Below are positions 28,265 through 37,510 of a stretch of DNA of 57,162 bases, one piece after another; position 1 is the first letter of the stretch, and every line of letters starts with the position of its first letter. Where the stretch lies: NCBI GenBank assembly GCA_028714615.1, contig JAQTMA010000006.1, forward strand, positions 1-57,162, written 5' to 3'. The notes beneath the pieces are model-generated. The model was not told the origin of the DNA. It searched no databases and worked only from the letters and a program-made list of their open reading frames with translations. This stretch comes from Anaerolineaceae bacterium (GTDB taxonomy: Bacteria; Chloroflexota; Anaerolineae; Anaerolineales; Anaerolineaceae). Position numbers and translations under genes: made by a program.

Positions 28265-30583
28265 ATGAACAAGTTTTTTGCAAAAGGTGGCCAGTTTTGG
28301 CTGGATGATCAACCCATGTTTATTCAAGCGGGTGAGTTCCATTACTTTCGAACTCCGCCGGACCAATGGCCTCATCGATTGGGTTTGCTGAAAGCTGCTG
28401 GGTTTAATGCACTGGCTACCTACATCCCCTGGCTATGGCACCAGTTGGAGGAGGGTGTGTCCGATTTTGATGGTCATAGCCATCCTATGAGGAACTTAGC
28501 CGGTTTTCTGGACCTGGCAGCAGAAATGGGTTTCTTCATCATTGCCAGGCCAGGTCCTTACATCATGGCTGAAACGATTAATGAGGGTATTCCCCCGTGG
28601 GTTTTCAAACATTATCCACAGGCCGCCTATATCAGCCAGGATCGAAAAGCTCAAAATATAGCCAGTTATCTGCACCCGGACTTTTTGAATTGCGTGAAAA
28701 AATGGTATGGGGCAATTTTTGATGTACTGGCGCCTCGCCAGATCACCCAGGGCGGGAAGATTATCATGATCCAATTGGACAACGAAATGGGGATGATCCA
28801 GTGGGTCAGAAATATTATCGACATCAATCCCGATACCCTCTCCCGATTCGCAGCTTTCCTTTGCGATACATACGGAGAACGCCTTCCCATGCGCTACCCG
28901 ACCGATCATTTGGTTGAATATTTGCGAGATGGCATTGTAACACCCAAAGAACCGGGCGACGGGAAAATCGTTGAAGATTACCGCCGTTTCTACCGGGGTT
29001 ATCTGCGCGAATACGCATCCTTTTTATGGTCAGAAGCGAAATCGAACGGGATGGACGTTTTACCCGTCATCAATATCCACGGATTCGAACACGGTGGAAA
29101 ACCTTTCCCCATCGGTTTGTCCCAGTTGATTGCGGTCATGGGTTTGGGTGGAATGATCAGCGCAACGGATGTATATCCGGGATTTATCGGCGAGGGTAAT
29201 TTTCACCAGTTATTGCTGGTGAATGAAATGACGAAAGCTTTGCAGAATACGGACCAGCCTCTTTTTTCTGTTGAATTTCAGGCCGGCGGTAACATGGATT
29301 TTGGCGATGGACAGTCTTCGCTGTATGATTTACACAGCCGGTTATGCATTTCCTCGGGTATGCGCGCCATCAACCATTACCTCTTTTGCGACGGTGAAAA
29401 CGATCCAATCTTAAGCCCGGTGAAACGCCACGACTGGGGGCATCCGGTTCGCAAGGATGGTACCCTGCGGAAACACTATTTCCGCTACCCGAAGCTATCC
29501 AGGGTGTTGGATGCCTATGGGAGCGACCTGGTGCGGTCACAGCCCAAATCGATTGCAACCATTGGCTTCTTGTTGGATTACTATATGACCGAAGTAAATA
29601 ATGGGTTGACCCAGGAACTCACAAACGTCATCAGGCATCAGCGGGATACCGTTCTATTCGATATGCTGGCAAAAGGATTGTCGGTGACCCACCGTCCTTT
29701 TCGTGCCGTGGAGCTAAGCAGGGGCGACCTGGACGTAGTCCAGAACCCGAACTGCTGGGTGATGATGGAAAAACAGTGCAATGCCGGTACCCAGCAGAAA
29801 TTGGTTGATTATCTTCATCAGGGTGGAAAGCTGATCCTGGCTGGGCGAATGTGCGTCGAGGATTTCAACCTGGCTGAGTGCACAATTCTCAAGGATGCCA
29901 TCGGAATCAAACAAATTGTCAGCGACCCAGCATTTGTTTCCAGGACCATCAGCGCATTCCAGTATCAGGACGTTCCAGTATCGTTTTTAGAGACATACTC
30001 CGGTGAGTTTGATGAGATCTTTGCCAGGAGTGACCGCGGGGAGATCGTCGGGTTTATTCGGCGGGTGGGCAAAGGAAAGGTCATGGTGTTTGGCGCAGCA
30101 ATGTCCGCAACTACGCTGGGAGATATCGATATTATCAACCTGATGGCCTTGAAGATGGATTGCCTGCCTCTTTGTAAACTGGACGAATGGGCAGATGTGC
30201 GCCTGAGCCAAGGAGATCAGGGTGGATTTTTGTTCATTAATAATTATCAGGATGACCCGATTGAGACGACCATCCATTACGAAGGGCATCCCATTCTAGG
30301 CGGGGATTCGGTTTATCTGCCAGCGCGGAGGGGACTGATCCTCCCGATCGATTGGCAGCTCAATGATGATGTAACCATCCACTATGTTACTTCAGAGATT
30401 ATTAAAAAAACGGACGATGGCTCTGTGATTGTACTCAAGACAGAAAGAAATGAGTTTTCCGCTGAAATCTCCCTACGCGGTTATCGCTGTGATCATTCGA
30501 TCCCAGTTCAGGCGTCTGGTGATATGCAACGCGTCAGGCTGCCTGGCACACAGGGTACGATCGTGCTGAGAAGGGGCGGGTAA
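28265..30583 (+). CDS. GH35-family glycosidase or glucosyltransferase
   Basis: A 772-residue GH35 protein. The N terminus FFIQAGEFHYFRTPPDQWPHRL resembles the family phrase SGxxHYxRxxPxxWxDRL. The acid/base region is MIQLDNEMGM (usually QxENEYG) and the nucleophile region is FSVEFQAGG (usually TEFWTG). ATG 28265 follows AGGAG; an upstream GTG 28250 is less likely. No signal peptide. Most GH35 members are beta-galactosidases, but at least one GH35 enzyme acts as a beta-1,2-glucosyltransferase on sophoro-oligosaccharides, which would fit this locus. The departures in both catalytic motifs make plain beta-galactosidase activity doubtful. Confidence 0.83.
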   Translation: MNKFFAKGGQFWLDDQPMFIQAGEFHYFRTPPDQWPHRLGLLKAAGFNALATYIPWLWHQLEEGVSDFDGHSHPMRNLAGFLDLAAEMGFFIIARPGPYIMAETINEGIPPWVFKHYPQAAYISQDRKAQNIASYLHPDFLNCVKKWYGAIFDVLAPRQITQGGKIIMIQLDNEMGMIQWVRNIIDINPDTLSRFAAFLCDTYGERLPMRYPTDHLVEYLRDGIVTPKEPGDGKIVEDYRRFYRGYLREYASFLWSEAKSNGMDVLPVINIHGFEHGGKPFPIGLSQLIAVMGLGGMISATDVYPGFIGEGNFHQLLLVNEMTKALQNTDQPLFSVEFQAGGNMDFGDGQSSLYDLHSRLCISSGMRAINHYLFCDGENDPILSPVKRHDWGHPVRKDGTLRKHYFRYPKLSRVLDAYGSDLVRSQPKSIATIGFLLDYYMTEVNNGLTQELTNVIRHQRDTVLFDMLAKGLSVTHRPFRAVELSRGDLDVVQNPNCWVMMEKQCNAGTQQKLVDYLHQGGKLILAGRMCVEDFNLAECTILKDAIGIKQIVSDPAFVSRTISAFQYQDVPVSFLETYSGEFDEIFARSDRGEIVGFIRRVGKGKVMVFGAAMSATTLGDIDIINLMALKMDCLPLCKLDEWADVRLSQGDQGGFLFINNYQDDPIETTIHYEGHPILGGDSVYLPARRGLILPIDWQLNDDVTIHYVTSEIIKKTDDGSVIVLKTERNEFSAEISLRGYRCDHSIPVQASGDMQRVRLPGTQGTIVLRRGG

Positions 30584-30587
30584 TTCT

Positions 30588-32846
30588 GTGAGCTCAGAGC
30601 AAATTCATGTCAATTCTTACTATCAAGTAGATCCAGCCATTGAAAAGCGGGTGGGTGAGCTGCTGGACCAAATGACCTTGCCCGAAAAGGTGGCTCAACT
30701 GGTGCAAAAAAACCCGTTTGCCTCTCTGGATTGGATTGCTTTGATGAAACGGAAAACTCAACTTGAGGAACAAGGCCAGACGTTTATTTTTCATCAGGAG
30801 CTGCCCACTGAGTTTGAAGGCGCCCAACTGGTCAGCAAAACCGGGGTGGTCACCTGCGCCGATGCCCATACCGCAAATTACCTTCAACGGCTGGCTAGGG
30901 AAGGGTCGCGCCTGCACATACCGCTGCTGATCGGCAATGATGTGATCCACGGGTTCCGGACGATTTTCCCCATTCCGCTGGCTCAATCCTGCACCTGGAA
31001 TCTAGATTTGATTGAGCAGGCTGAGCATGCGGCAGCCGAAGAAGCTTCAGCCAGTGGGGTTAATTGGGTTTTCGCCCCGATGGTAGATATCGCCCGCGAT
31101 CCCCGTTGGGGCCGCATCGCAGAGGGCGCTGGCGAAGATGCATTCCTCGGCATGGCCATCGCAAGCGCGAGAGTGCGGGGTTTCCAGAGGGATGATTTAC
31201 AATCCGGCCGCCGGATCGCCGCCTGCCCCAAGCATTACGTTGGTTATGGGGCTGCAGAAGCCGGCCGAGATTATAACAGCGTGGATCTTTCGGAGCGCAC
31301 CCTGCGCGACATCTACCTGCCCCCTTTTAAGGCAGCTTTTGACGCCGGGGCGGGCAGCACCATGAGCGCGTTTAATGAGATCAGCGGGGTGCCCGGGACG
31401 TGCAATACCTTCACTTTACAAACAATTTTGCGGCATGAATGGCAATGGCCGGGTGTGGTAGTCAGCGACTTCAATGCCATCGGAGAGCTGGTGCGGCATG
31501 GTGTGGCGGTCGATCAAAAAGATGCGGCCCGCCTGAGCATTCTGGCGGGCGTAGATATTGATATGGAGAGCGGCGCCTATGCCAACCATCTGGCCGAGCT
31601 GGTGGAAGAAGGAGCCGTGCCCATGGAGGTGCTGGACCAGGCCGTGCGGCGGGTTTTACGTTTGAAGTTTGGGCTCGGCCTTTTTGAGCGCCCTGATACA
31701 GACGAGATGCTGGCCGATGAAATCATTCTCAACTCCGATTTCCGGGCGCTGGCTCTCGAAGTCGCTCGCGAATCAATGGTGTTGCTGAAAAACAAGGACG
31801 ATTTTCTACCGCTTGAGCCAGGGATGGGGCGGATTGCCTTGATCGGCCCGCTGGTCGACGAGCGCCGTGACCTGCTCGGTGCGTGGGCGGGCGCCGGCCA
31901 GGACGCCGATGTCGAAACGGTTCTTCAGGGCTTCCAAAATTACCTTCCGGATTCTGCGGTCATCTATCAGCAGGGCTGCCCGCTTGAAGACACCGCTCCT
32001 GTGGATTTTTCTGAGACGATCGCAGCCGCCCGCGATGCAGATGTGATCATCCTCGTCCTGGGCGAAGGCGCGGAAATGAGCGGTGAAGCCCACTCGCGCG
32101 CTCATCTCAACCTCCCGGGCCGGCAGATGGAGCTGGTGGACGCTATCGCTGCAATCGGGAAGCCCGTGGTCGGTGTGCTCATGTGCGGCCGCCCGCTGGT
32201 CATCCCGCGCCTGGCCGAACAGGTGAATGCCCTCCTGGTTGCCTGGCATGGCGGTATTCGGGCCGGGCAGGCTGTGGCGGATATTCTGTTCGGAGCTGTC
32301 AATCCTTCAGGTAAGCTGACGGCAAGTTGGCCGCGCACGGAGGGGCAGATACCGGTTTATTATGCTCATAAGAGCACCGGCCGCCCCGCAGAAAGCAGCG
32401 GGACCACCCAGTACGCCGAGCCTTTCCGGTCAACCTACCTGGATGAACCCAATACGCCAGCGTACCCGTTTGGCTATGGGTTGAGCTACACCCGGTTTGA
32501 ATACACTGACCTGGAGGTGGAAACACCTTCCGTACCATTGAACGGCACGTTTGCTGCCAGTGCATTGATCAAGAACGTGGGTGAGCGGGCAGGCGCCGAG
32601 ATCGTGCAGCTCTATATTCGAGATCTGGTGGCATCGGTGACCCGACCGGTTAAAGAATTGAAAGGGTTTGTGCGGGTAACGCTTCAACCGGCTGAAGCGC
32701 AGCGGGTACGGTTCGAGGCGCCGGTCAGAGATTTTGGCTTCACCGGATTGGACATGCAGTATGTGGTCGAAGCGGGCGCGTTTAAAGTGTGGGTCGGATC
32801 CGATTCAGAACATGGATTGGAAGGGGAGTTTGAAGTGCACCCCTAA
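30588..32846 (+). CDS. GH3 beta-glucosidase
   Basis: A 752-residue BglX-like GH3 enzyme: N-terminal TIM barrel (about 30-380), alpha/beta sandwich (about 400-600) and C-terminal fibronectin III-like domain (about 640-750). The catalytic aspartate lies in VVVSDFNAIGEL (about residue 290; usual form SDW). LIGNDVIHGFRTIFPIPLAQS is typical. No signal peptide, so it hydrolyses imported beta-glucosides to glucose. GTG 30588 follows AAGGGGCGGG, with 4 bases from the GH35 stop. It is clearly more GC-rich than the twelve genes upstream and may have been native before they arrived. Confidence 0.92.
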   Translation: MSSEQIHVNSYYQVDPAIEKRVGELLDQMTLPEKVAQLVQKNPFASLDWIALMKRKTQLEEQGQTFIFHQELPTEFEGAQLVSKTGVVTCADAHTANYLQRLAREGSRLHIPLLIGNDVIHGFRTIFPIPLAQSCTWNLDLIEQAEHAAAEEASASGVNWVFAPMVDIARDPRWGRIAEGAGEDAFLGMAIASARVRGFQRDDLQSGRRIAACPKHYVGYGAAEAGRDYNSVDLSERTLRDIYLPPFKAAFDAGAGSTMSAFNEISGVPGTCNTFTLQTILRHEWQWPGVVVSDFNAIGELVRHGVAVDQKDAARLSILAGVDIDMESGAYANHLAELVEEGAVPMEVLDQAVRRVLRLKFGLGLFERPDTDEMLADEIILNSDFRALALEVARESMVLLKNKDDFLPLEPGMGRIALIGPLVDERRDLLGAWAGAGQDADVETVLQGFQNYLPDSAVIYQQGCPLEDTAPVDFSETIAAARDADVIILVLGEGAEMSGEAHSRAHLNLPGRQMELVDAIAAIGKPVVGVLMCGRPLVIPRLAEQVNALLVAWHGGIRAGQAVADILFGAVNPSGKLTASWPRTEGQIPVYYAHKSTGRPAESSGTTQYAEPFRSTYLDEPNTPAYPFGYGLSYTRFEYTDLEVETPSVPLNGTFAASALIKNVGERAGAEIVQLYIRDLVASVTRPVKELKGFVRVTLQPAEAQRVRFEAPVRDFGFTGLDMQYVVEAGAFKVWVGSDSEHGLEGEFEVHP

Positions 32847-32874
32847 TCCATAGGCGGCAGCATGCTGACCCGAA

Positions 32875-33804
32875 TCAGCCGGCAACCTGGTGTACGAGAA
32901 TATCGCGGGTCCGGGGTACGACCTGTTCAGCAAATAGTCGGATTTGCTCTATCACGTTCCCGCCAGCCGGGACGAAAATGAAGCTGTCCATGCCCAATTC
33001 GATCGACCAGCTTGCCAACTGGCGCGCCCAATCGTCCGGCGCGCCAACCATCACACCCGGCTTTGGAAATGACGCCTCCCTTTTTCCTCTGTCAATCATG
33101 CCGACAACGTTGTAATTTCTGCGGATCGCCTTACGATCCCGTCCCGCTTCATCTGCCGCATGATTGATGATTTCCTGCAAGGCGGGGAGCTGTTGCGGTG
33201 AAACAATTGGACTGCTGATCGACCATCCATCCCCGAGGCGCCCCGTCATTTTCAGCATGCGCGGTCCTTGCGCGCCGAACCAAATCCGGATGGGGTGGAC
33301 TGGTTGGGGGCCGGGAGTGGCACGATTCAACTGGTAGAAGTTCCCCTGGAATGAAACCGGGGTTGTTGAATGATCCTCATTCCAGATCAGGCGCATCACC
33401 CTGACCGCCTCTTCGAGAGCCGAAACCGCCTGTCCAGGCGTCCGGAGGGGTGCGCCATAACTGGCAATTCCTTGCCAGTAGGCGCCGCTTCCTACGCCCA
33501 GCTCAAGCCGTCCACCAGATAGGATGTCCAGGGTGGCCGCAGCTTTGGCCAACATCGGGGGATAGCGAAGCGGTGTACTGGCGACGTTCGTCATCAGCCG
33601 GATGTTGCGGGTGATGCGGGCTAATGATGCCAGTAACGTCCACGTATCAAGGAATTCACCATTGTAGGGGTGGTCCTGGATCGAAAGGATATCGATGCCT
33701 GTCTCGTCGGCAATTTGCGTAATTTCGTACAGTTCATTCACATGCCTGACATCCGGGCTTGGGAATAGCCCGAACAGCGGTTCAACCGTAACGCCGGACA
33801 TCAT
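32875..33804 (-). CDS. LLM-class (luciferase-like) flavin or F420 oxidoreductase
   Basis: A 309-residue bacterial luciferase-like monooxygenase fold. Visible phrases are FGLFPSPD, DILSIQDHPYNGEF, LDILSGGRLELGVGSGAYW and IWFGAQGPRMLKMTGRLGDGW. The last set is typical of F420- or FMN-dependent oxidoreductases of this superfamily. Cofactor is inferred; F420 use is frequent in Chloroflexota. It overlaps the preceding SDR gene by 23 bp and is the last gene of a minus-strand operon running from 36112. Confidence 0.88.
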   Translation of the reverse strand: MMSGVTVEPLFGLFPSPDVRHVNELYEITQIADETGIDILSIQDHPYNGEFLDTWTLLASLARITRNIRLMTNVASTPLRYPPMLAKAAATLDILSGGRLELGVGSGAYWQGIASYGAPLRTPGQAVSALEEAVRVMRLIWNEDHSTTPVSFQGNFYQLNRATPGPQPVHPIRIWFGAQGPRMLKMTGRLGDGWSISSPIVSPQQLPALQEIINHAADEAGRDRKAIRRNYNVVGMIDRGKREASFPKPGVMVGAPDDWARQLASWSIELGMDSFIFVPAGGNVIEQIRLFAEQVVPRTRDILVHQVAG

Positions 33805-34399
33805 CTTGAGTCACCTCGAGCACCTCACCGTTCGCATTTCCTTCGACGGCCGCGATGTACGCCTTCGCTACATCCGTCACCGCAAGCCCGTCTGCCTCAT
33901 CCATCTTTAGGCCACGCAGAGTCTCCTTCACCCATGAAGGGCTTACGACGTTCACACGCACTCTGCGCGGCATCTCGAGGCCAGCCGCTCGAACGAAACC
34001 CTCCAGAGCTGCGTTAACGAGCGATATCGCCGCACTCCCCGGTATAGGCCTGGACGCCAGGGCGCCGCTCGTTATGGTAATTGATCCACCTTCCTTTACA
34101 CAGTCTTTCGCAATGCGCACCAAGTTTACCTGACCCATCAATTTGCTCTGAATCGAGCGGGAAAAGTCCTCGTCTGTCAGTTTTGCCAGGGGATTCATCT
34201 TAGCGTGTCCGGCGCAGGAAACGATGGCATCGATGTCATTTATCCGCTCGAAAAGCGCGAGCAGCGTCGCCGGATCGTCAATATTGACCCGAGGGTTCGA
34301 GTTGCGCGACACACGTACGACGACGTGCCCGCGCTTCTCGAAGACGTCTGCCACGGTCTTTCCAATCGTCCCTGTCGCCCCGATCACCACAATCTTCAT
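33782..34399 (-). CDS. Short SDR-family protein lacking YxxxK
   Basis: A 205-residue Rossmann protein with GATGTIG at the N terminus and a CAG(H) motif near residue 69. At the place of the usual catalytic YxxxK the sequence is ISLVN before AALEGF, so Tyr and Lys are replaced. This matches a known group of short atypical SDRs. It may still bind NAD(P) and have changed chemistry. ATG overlaps the preceding gene's stop by 4 bp. Confidence 0.82.
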   Translation of the reverse strand: MKIVVIGATGTIGKTVADVFEKRGHVVVRVSRNSNPRVNIDDPATLLALFERINDIDAIVSCAGHAKMNPLAKLTDEDFSRSIQSKLMGQVNLVRIAKDCVKEGGSITITSGALASRPIPGSAAISLVNAALEGFVRAAGLEMPRRVRVNVVSPSWVKETLRGLKMDEADGLAVTDVAKAYIAAVEGNANGEVLEVTQDDVRRYG

Positions 34400-34920
34400 C
34401 GAGTCATATCCTCCTCGTCCACGGGCATCCAGCGCCCCTCCATGCTGACTTCGCCGATGTGGTGATACGCCTGCTCGCTGCGTTTTTCAAAGGTGTCGCG
34501 CAACGGGAAGGTGAACCCACCCGCGGTCATCTCACCCTCGAAGACCAGTGTAGCATGCTTCCATCCGGATGAGGTTTGCGTCGCACGTCCACCGCGGCTG
34601 TCAAACCAGGAGGCGACAAACCGGCCCGACCCGGCATCGTAACCCCAGATGTAGATCGCACTAAGTGGTTGCGGATTTTCCGGAGAGGCTTTTTCAGCGG
34701 TTCGGGTGAGGTACCATGCGTCGCCCAGCTCGCGAGTGACCTCTGTCGTCATCTCGATGGGCTTCTCGGGCCACCAGGGTGTGGCAAAGAACGTGCCTTT
34801 GCCCTGCCATTTGCCTGAAAAGAAGGCCAGCGCTTCGAGTTCTTGTGATTGCCCGGGTTGGCGGGCAGGTTGTTCCTGAGAGACTGAGTTGCTTTTTTGG
34901 GAAATACTTGTTGTTGCCAT
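34396..34920 (-). CDS. DUF1579-like lipocalin-type protein
   Basis: A 174-residue soluble protein. ATG 34920 was chosen because AGGAG lies 6 bases before it; an upstream in-frame ATG at 34962 has no such site. After a Ser/Gln-rich tail of about 25 residues comes LAFFSGKWQGKGTFFATPWWP, then beta-strand phrases, resembling DUF1579/THAP4-like beta-barrels that test small ligands. Function unknown. It is tightly packed with the two SDR genes. Confidence 0.68.
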   Translation of the reverse strand: MATTSISQKSNSVSQEQPARQPGQSQELEALAFFSGKWQGKGTFFATPWWPEKPIEMTTEVTRELGDAWYLTRTAEKASPENPQPLSAIYIWGYDAGSGRFVASWFDSRGGRATQTSSGWKHATLVFEGEMTAGGFTFPLRDTFEKRSEQAYHHIGEVSMEGRWMPVDEEDMTR

Positions 34921-35011
34921 ATGATACTCCTTTCCTGTTTGTTCATTGGTTTTACGAAACATCCTCCATGATGGTTAGGAGGTTAATCAGAACGTCTGGC
35001 TTAAGGCACCT

Positions 35012-35794
35012 TCACTCCCACCGCTCAGGGACGATCTGTACGCCCGATGCATGGTCGAGAAGATACTGGATTTGGTATTCAGCGAATGGTGACGAGCCCG
35101 AGATGAGCCCGGCGATATGATCGCCGAGTTGTTCCGCGCTGAGCCAGGCCGGGCTGTCGGCTCCCATCGCGGCTCGCGGCCGGGTGCGAATGGGTCCGAT
35201 GATGAGTTCATAGATGCGTGGTCCGTTCGCACCGAGTTCCGCCATGAGAGAGCGCACCAGGGACTTTTTCGCCGCATTGGTGGCGCCCACCAGCGCCGAA
35301 TATGGATATGGGATCTCAGCACTAAAGCCCGAGAGATGTACCAGGGCGCCGGTCAGGTCGAGCAAGGGCGTCAACGAACGCAACGCTCGGAAATGGCTGG
35401 TCAGGTTGTCTGCGACCATTTGGTTCCAGGTCTCATCGGAGGTCTCGAGAATGCCACAACGGCCAGGCGGCCCCCAGTTGCCGATGGCAATGACCACGCC
35501 ATCCAGTCGGGTGAATGGTCTGGCAAGATCTTGCTGAACGGCGGCGCTATCGGCCTGGCTGACGTCAATCTCGTGCAAGATCAAGCGGTCCTGGCCGGCA
35601 GAGCCGATATAGCGCGCCAAAGTGTCGAGACGGTCACGATCTCGACCTGCCGCAATCACGTGCGCCCCTGCCCGGATGAGGGAGAGGGTTATCCCCTCAC
35701 CAATCCCACCGGTTGCACCCGCAACCAGAACGGTTTTACTTTCTAACGATGAAGATGGAGACGAAGTCCCCTTTGTAACTGGTGATGGGATCAT
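35012..35794 (-). CDS. SDR-family oxidoreductase
   Basis: A 260-residue Rossmann enzyme with nucleotide motif GATGGIGEG (about residue 28) and VIAIGNWG near residue 105. The active-site region reads LSGFSAEIPYPYSALVGATNAAKKSLVRSL. The expected YxxxK is not clean: Tyr is shifted and VGATN occupies the usual place, with Lys three further on. Activity and substrate are unknown. It is co-directional with the GYD gene 9 bp upstream. Confidence 0.82.
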   Translation of the reverse strand: MIPSPVTKGTSSPSSSLESKTVLVAGATGGIGEGITLSLIRAGAHVIAAGRDRDRLDTLARYIGSAGQDRLILHEIDVSQADSAAVQQDLARPFTRLDGVVIAIGNWGPPGRCGILETSDETWNQMVADNLTSHFRALRSLTPLLDLTGALVHLSGFSAEIPYPYSALVGATNAAKKSLVRSLMAELGANGPRIYELIIGPIRTRPRAAMGADSPAWLSAEQLGDHIAGLISGSSPFAEYQIQYLLDHASGVQIVPERWE

Positions 35795-35803
35795 GGCTAA
35801 CCG

Positions 35804-36112
35804 TTAGCTTAAAGCTCCGGCGCGGGTGATCGCAGCCAGACCTTCTTTATCTGAGAGCAGCGGAGTGGCCTGCAGCGATTGGATTCCCCCTAACGAAGCG
35901 GCAAATGCCCTGAATGACGCCAGGGCGGCTGAATCGGGAAGTTCGATCAAGAGAAGGCTATCGAACGCCGCGTTTGCCCACCAAAAACTGATGAGACGGC
36001 CGCCTAATCCTGATAACATAGCTTCGATTTTGGGGGCGCAACTATGGGGACCCCGAATCCAGGCTGCCCAGGCTTCCGCATTATATCTGACCTCGATCAT
36101 GTAAGTCGTCAT
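35804..36112 (-). CDS. GYD-like small domain protein
   Basis: A 102-residue protein with the size and pattern of GYD/ferredoxin-fold single-domain proteins (TTYMIEVRYNAEAW..., then GGRLISFWWANAAFDSLLLIELPDS). Such proteins are often found with small oxidoreductases; function unknown. It is the first gene of the minus-strand set and is divergent from the HxlR regulator. Confidence 0.65.
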   Translation of the reverse strand: MTTYMIEVRYNAEAWAAWIRGPHSCAPKIEAMLSGLGGRLISFWWANAAFDSLLLIELPDSAALASFRAFAASLGGIQSLQATPLLSDKEGLAAITRAGALS

Positions 36113-36203
36113 CTTCCTCTCCTAAGCCAAAGCATAACTAATCGTAACAAGGCTATTATTAGTAAGTTGGCAATAGTATATCCTTTAATTAAAGCAATGT
36201 CAA

Positions 36204-36216
36204 GTAGCCAGGCTAC
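36204..36216. promoter_or_regulatory. Inverted repeat in the divergent promoter region
   Basis: GTAGCC-A-GGCTAC is a perfect 13-bp inverted repeat in the roughly 200-bp region between the GYD gene and the HxlR gene. It overlaps the likely -35 zone of the rightward promoter, whose extended -10 is TGGTATACT at 36234-36242. It is a natural binding-site candidate for the HxlR protein. Confidence 0.55.
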
Positions 36217-36330
36217 ATAACATAAGTATTTATGGTATACTGGTGTTGACAGAACTTGTATGGATAGGCTGCCTGATTACTTTGATTTATGGGCTATTGT
36301 CCGGGTTCATACAGGAAAATGAGGATCATT

Positions 36331-36717
36331 ATGGACAAGCTAGAGCACATCAACCAACCCGTGGGGGTTGTTGAGTTCGACAGTGAAGAAGACTTGCCGC
36401 TATGCTGGCAATACCATGAAGCCATCGAGTTTATCGGGCGTCGTTGGATGGGCTCGATATTATTTGTACTCATGCAGGGACCGGGTCGCTATAATGAGCT
36501 ACTGGCAGCCATCCCGGGCATCTCTGACCGCCTCTTAACCCAGCGATTGCGGGAACTCCAGGAGCAAGGGCTGGTGGTGCGCCGCGTGGTGGCCAGCTCA
36601 CCGGTGAAAGTGGAATACGAGTTGACCGAAGCCGGGCGTGACTTGCACGAGGTGGTACGATCCGTTCTACAATGGGGACAGAAATGGCTACAATCAACCA
36701 CCAGAGGAGAAGCATGA
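36331..36717 (+). CDS. HxlR-family transcriptional regulator
   Basis: A 128-residue winged-helix regulator. The core reads EFIGRRWMGSILFVLMQGPGRYNELLAAIPGISDRLLTQRLRELQEQGLVVRR, the standard HxlR domain. One cysteine (DLPLCWQY) lies just before the helix-turn-helix, as in members that sense oxidants or aldehydes. ATG 36331 follows GAGG; ATG 36319 is an alternative. Its last bases overlap the next start (ATGA). Confidence 0.92.
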   Translation: MDKLEHINQPVGVVEFDSEEDLPLCWQYHEAIEFIGRRWMGSILFVLMQGPGRYNELLAAIPGISDRLLTQRLRELQEQGLVVRRVVASSPVKVEYELTEAGRDLHEVVRSVLQWGQKWLQSTTRGEA

Positions 36718-37487
36718 AAGCCAAGACGATCGTTTTCGTTCACGGAATGTACATGACGGCGTTATGTTGGGAACCATGGGTCGAGTATTACCGGACAAAA
36801 GGGTTTATCTGCCTGGCGCCTGCCTGGCCCGGTAGAGACCAACCGGTGAATGTTCTACGCAATCGTCATCCAGATGTGCAATTGGGTCAACTAACCTTGA
36901 CCAAAGTCGTTGAACACTACGCCAACACCATCAAGGCGTTGGACGATCTGCCCATCCTCATCGGTCACTCAATGGGAGGGTTGGTCGTGCAATTATTGCT
37001 TCAAGGAAGTTTGGCAGCGGCTGGCGTAGCTATCGATTCCGCCCCGCCACAAGGCGTATTCACGACCCAGTGGCCATTTCTAAAATCCAATTGGCCGCAT
37101 ATCAATCCATTCGTTTCGCAAGACAATCCCATCGAAATGAGCTTTGAGCGCTTTCAGTATACCTTCGTCAATGGGCTGCCCTTGGCGGAACAACGGGCGG
37201 CTTACGAGAAATACGTTGTGCCTGAATCTCGCCGGGTTCCCCGCGAATCACTGACAGCCAAGATTGATTTTACGAAGCCTCACCCGCCTTTATTGCTGAT
37301 CGCCGGCTCATCCGACCACCTGATCCCCGCTGCACTCAACAAATCCAACTATGCCAAATATCCGCAATCTCCTTCCATCACCGGTTTCAAGGAGTTTTCA
37401 GGACGGACTCATTTCACCATCGGGCAAAACCATTGGGAAGAAGTAGCCGATACCATCCTGGCCTGGTTGGATGAAAAAGGCGTATAA
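36714..37487 (+). CDS. Alpha/beta hydrolase
   Basis: A 257-residue serine hydrolase. The oxyanion region FVHGMYMTALCWEPWVEYY precedes the nucleophile elbow GHSMGGL (about residue 84). Asp lies in AGSSDHLIP and His in SGRTHFTIG. ATG 36714 follows GAGGAG and overlaps the HxlR stop, so the regulator and hydrolase are cotranscribed. Substrate unknown; an esterase role toward a small lipophilic ester is likely. Confidence 0.9.
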   Translation: MKAKTIVFVHGMYMTALCWEPWVEYYRTKGFICLAPAWPGRDQPVNVLRNRHPDVQLGQLTLTKVVEHYANTIKALDDLPILIGHSMGGLVVQLLLQGSLAAAGVAIDSAPPQGVFTTQWPFLKSNWPHINPFVSQDNPIEMSFERFQYTFVNGLPLAEQRAAYEKYVVPESRRVPRESLTAKIDFTKPHPPLLLIAGSSDHLIPAALNKSNYAKYPQSPSITGFKEFSGRTHFTIGQNHWEEVADTILAWLDEKGV

Positions 37488-37510
37488 GCCCTCTACGTTT
37501 TACGGCAGCT

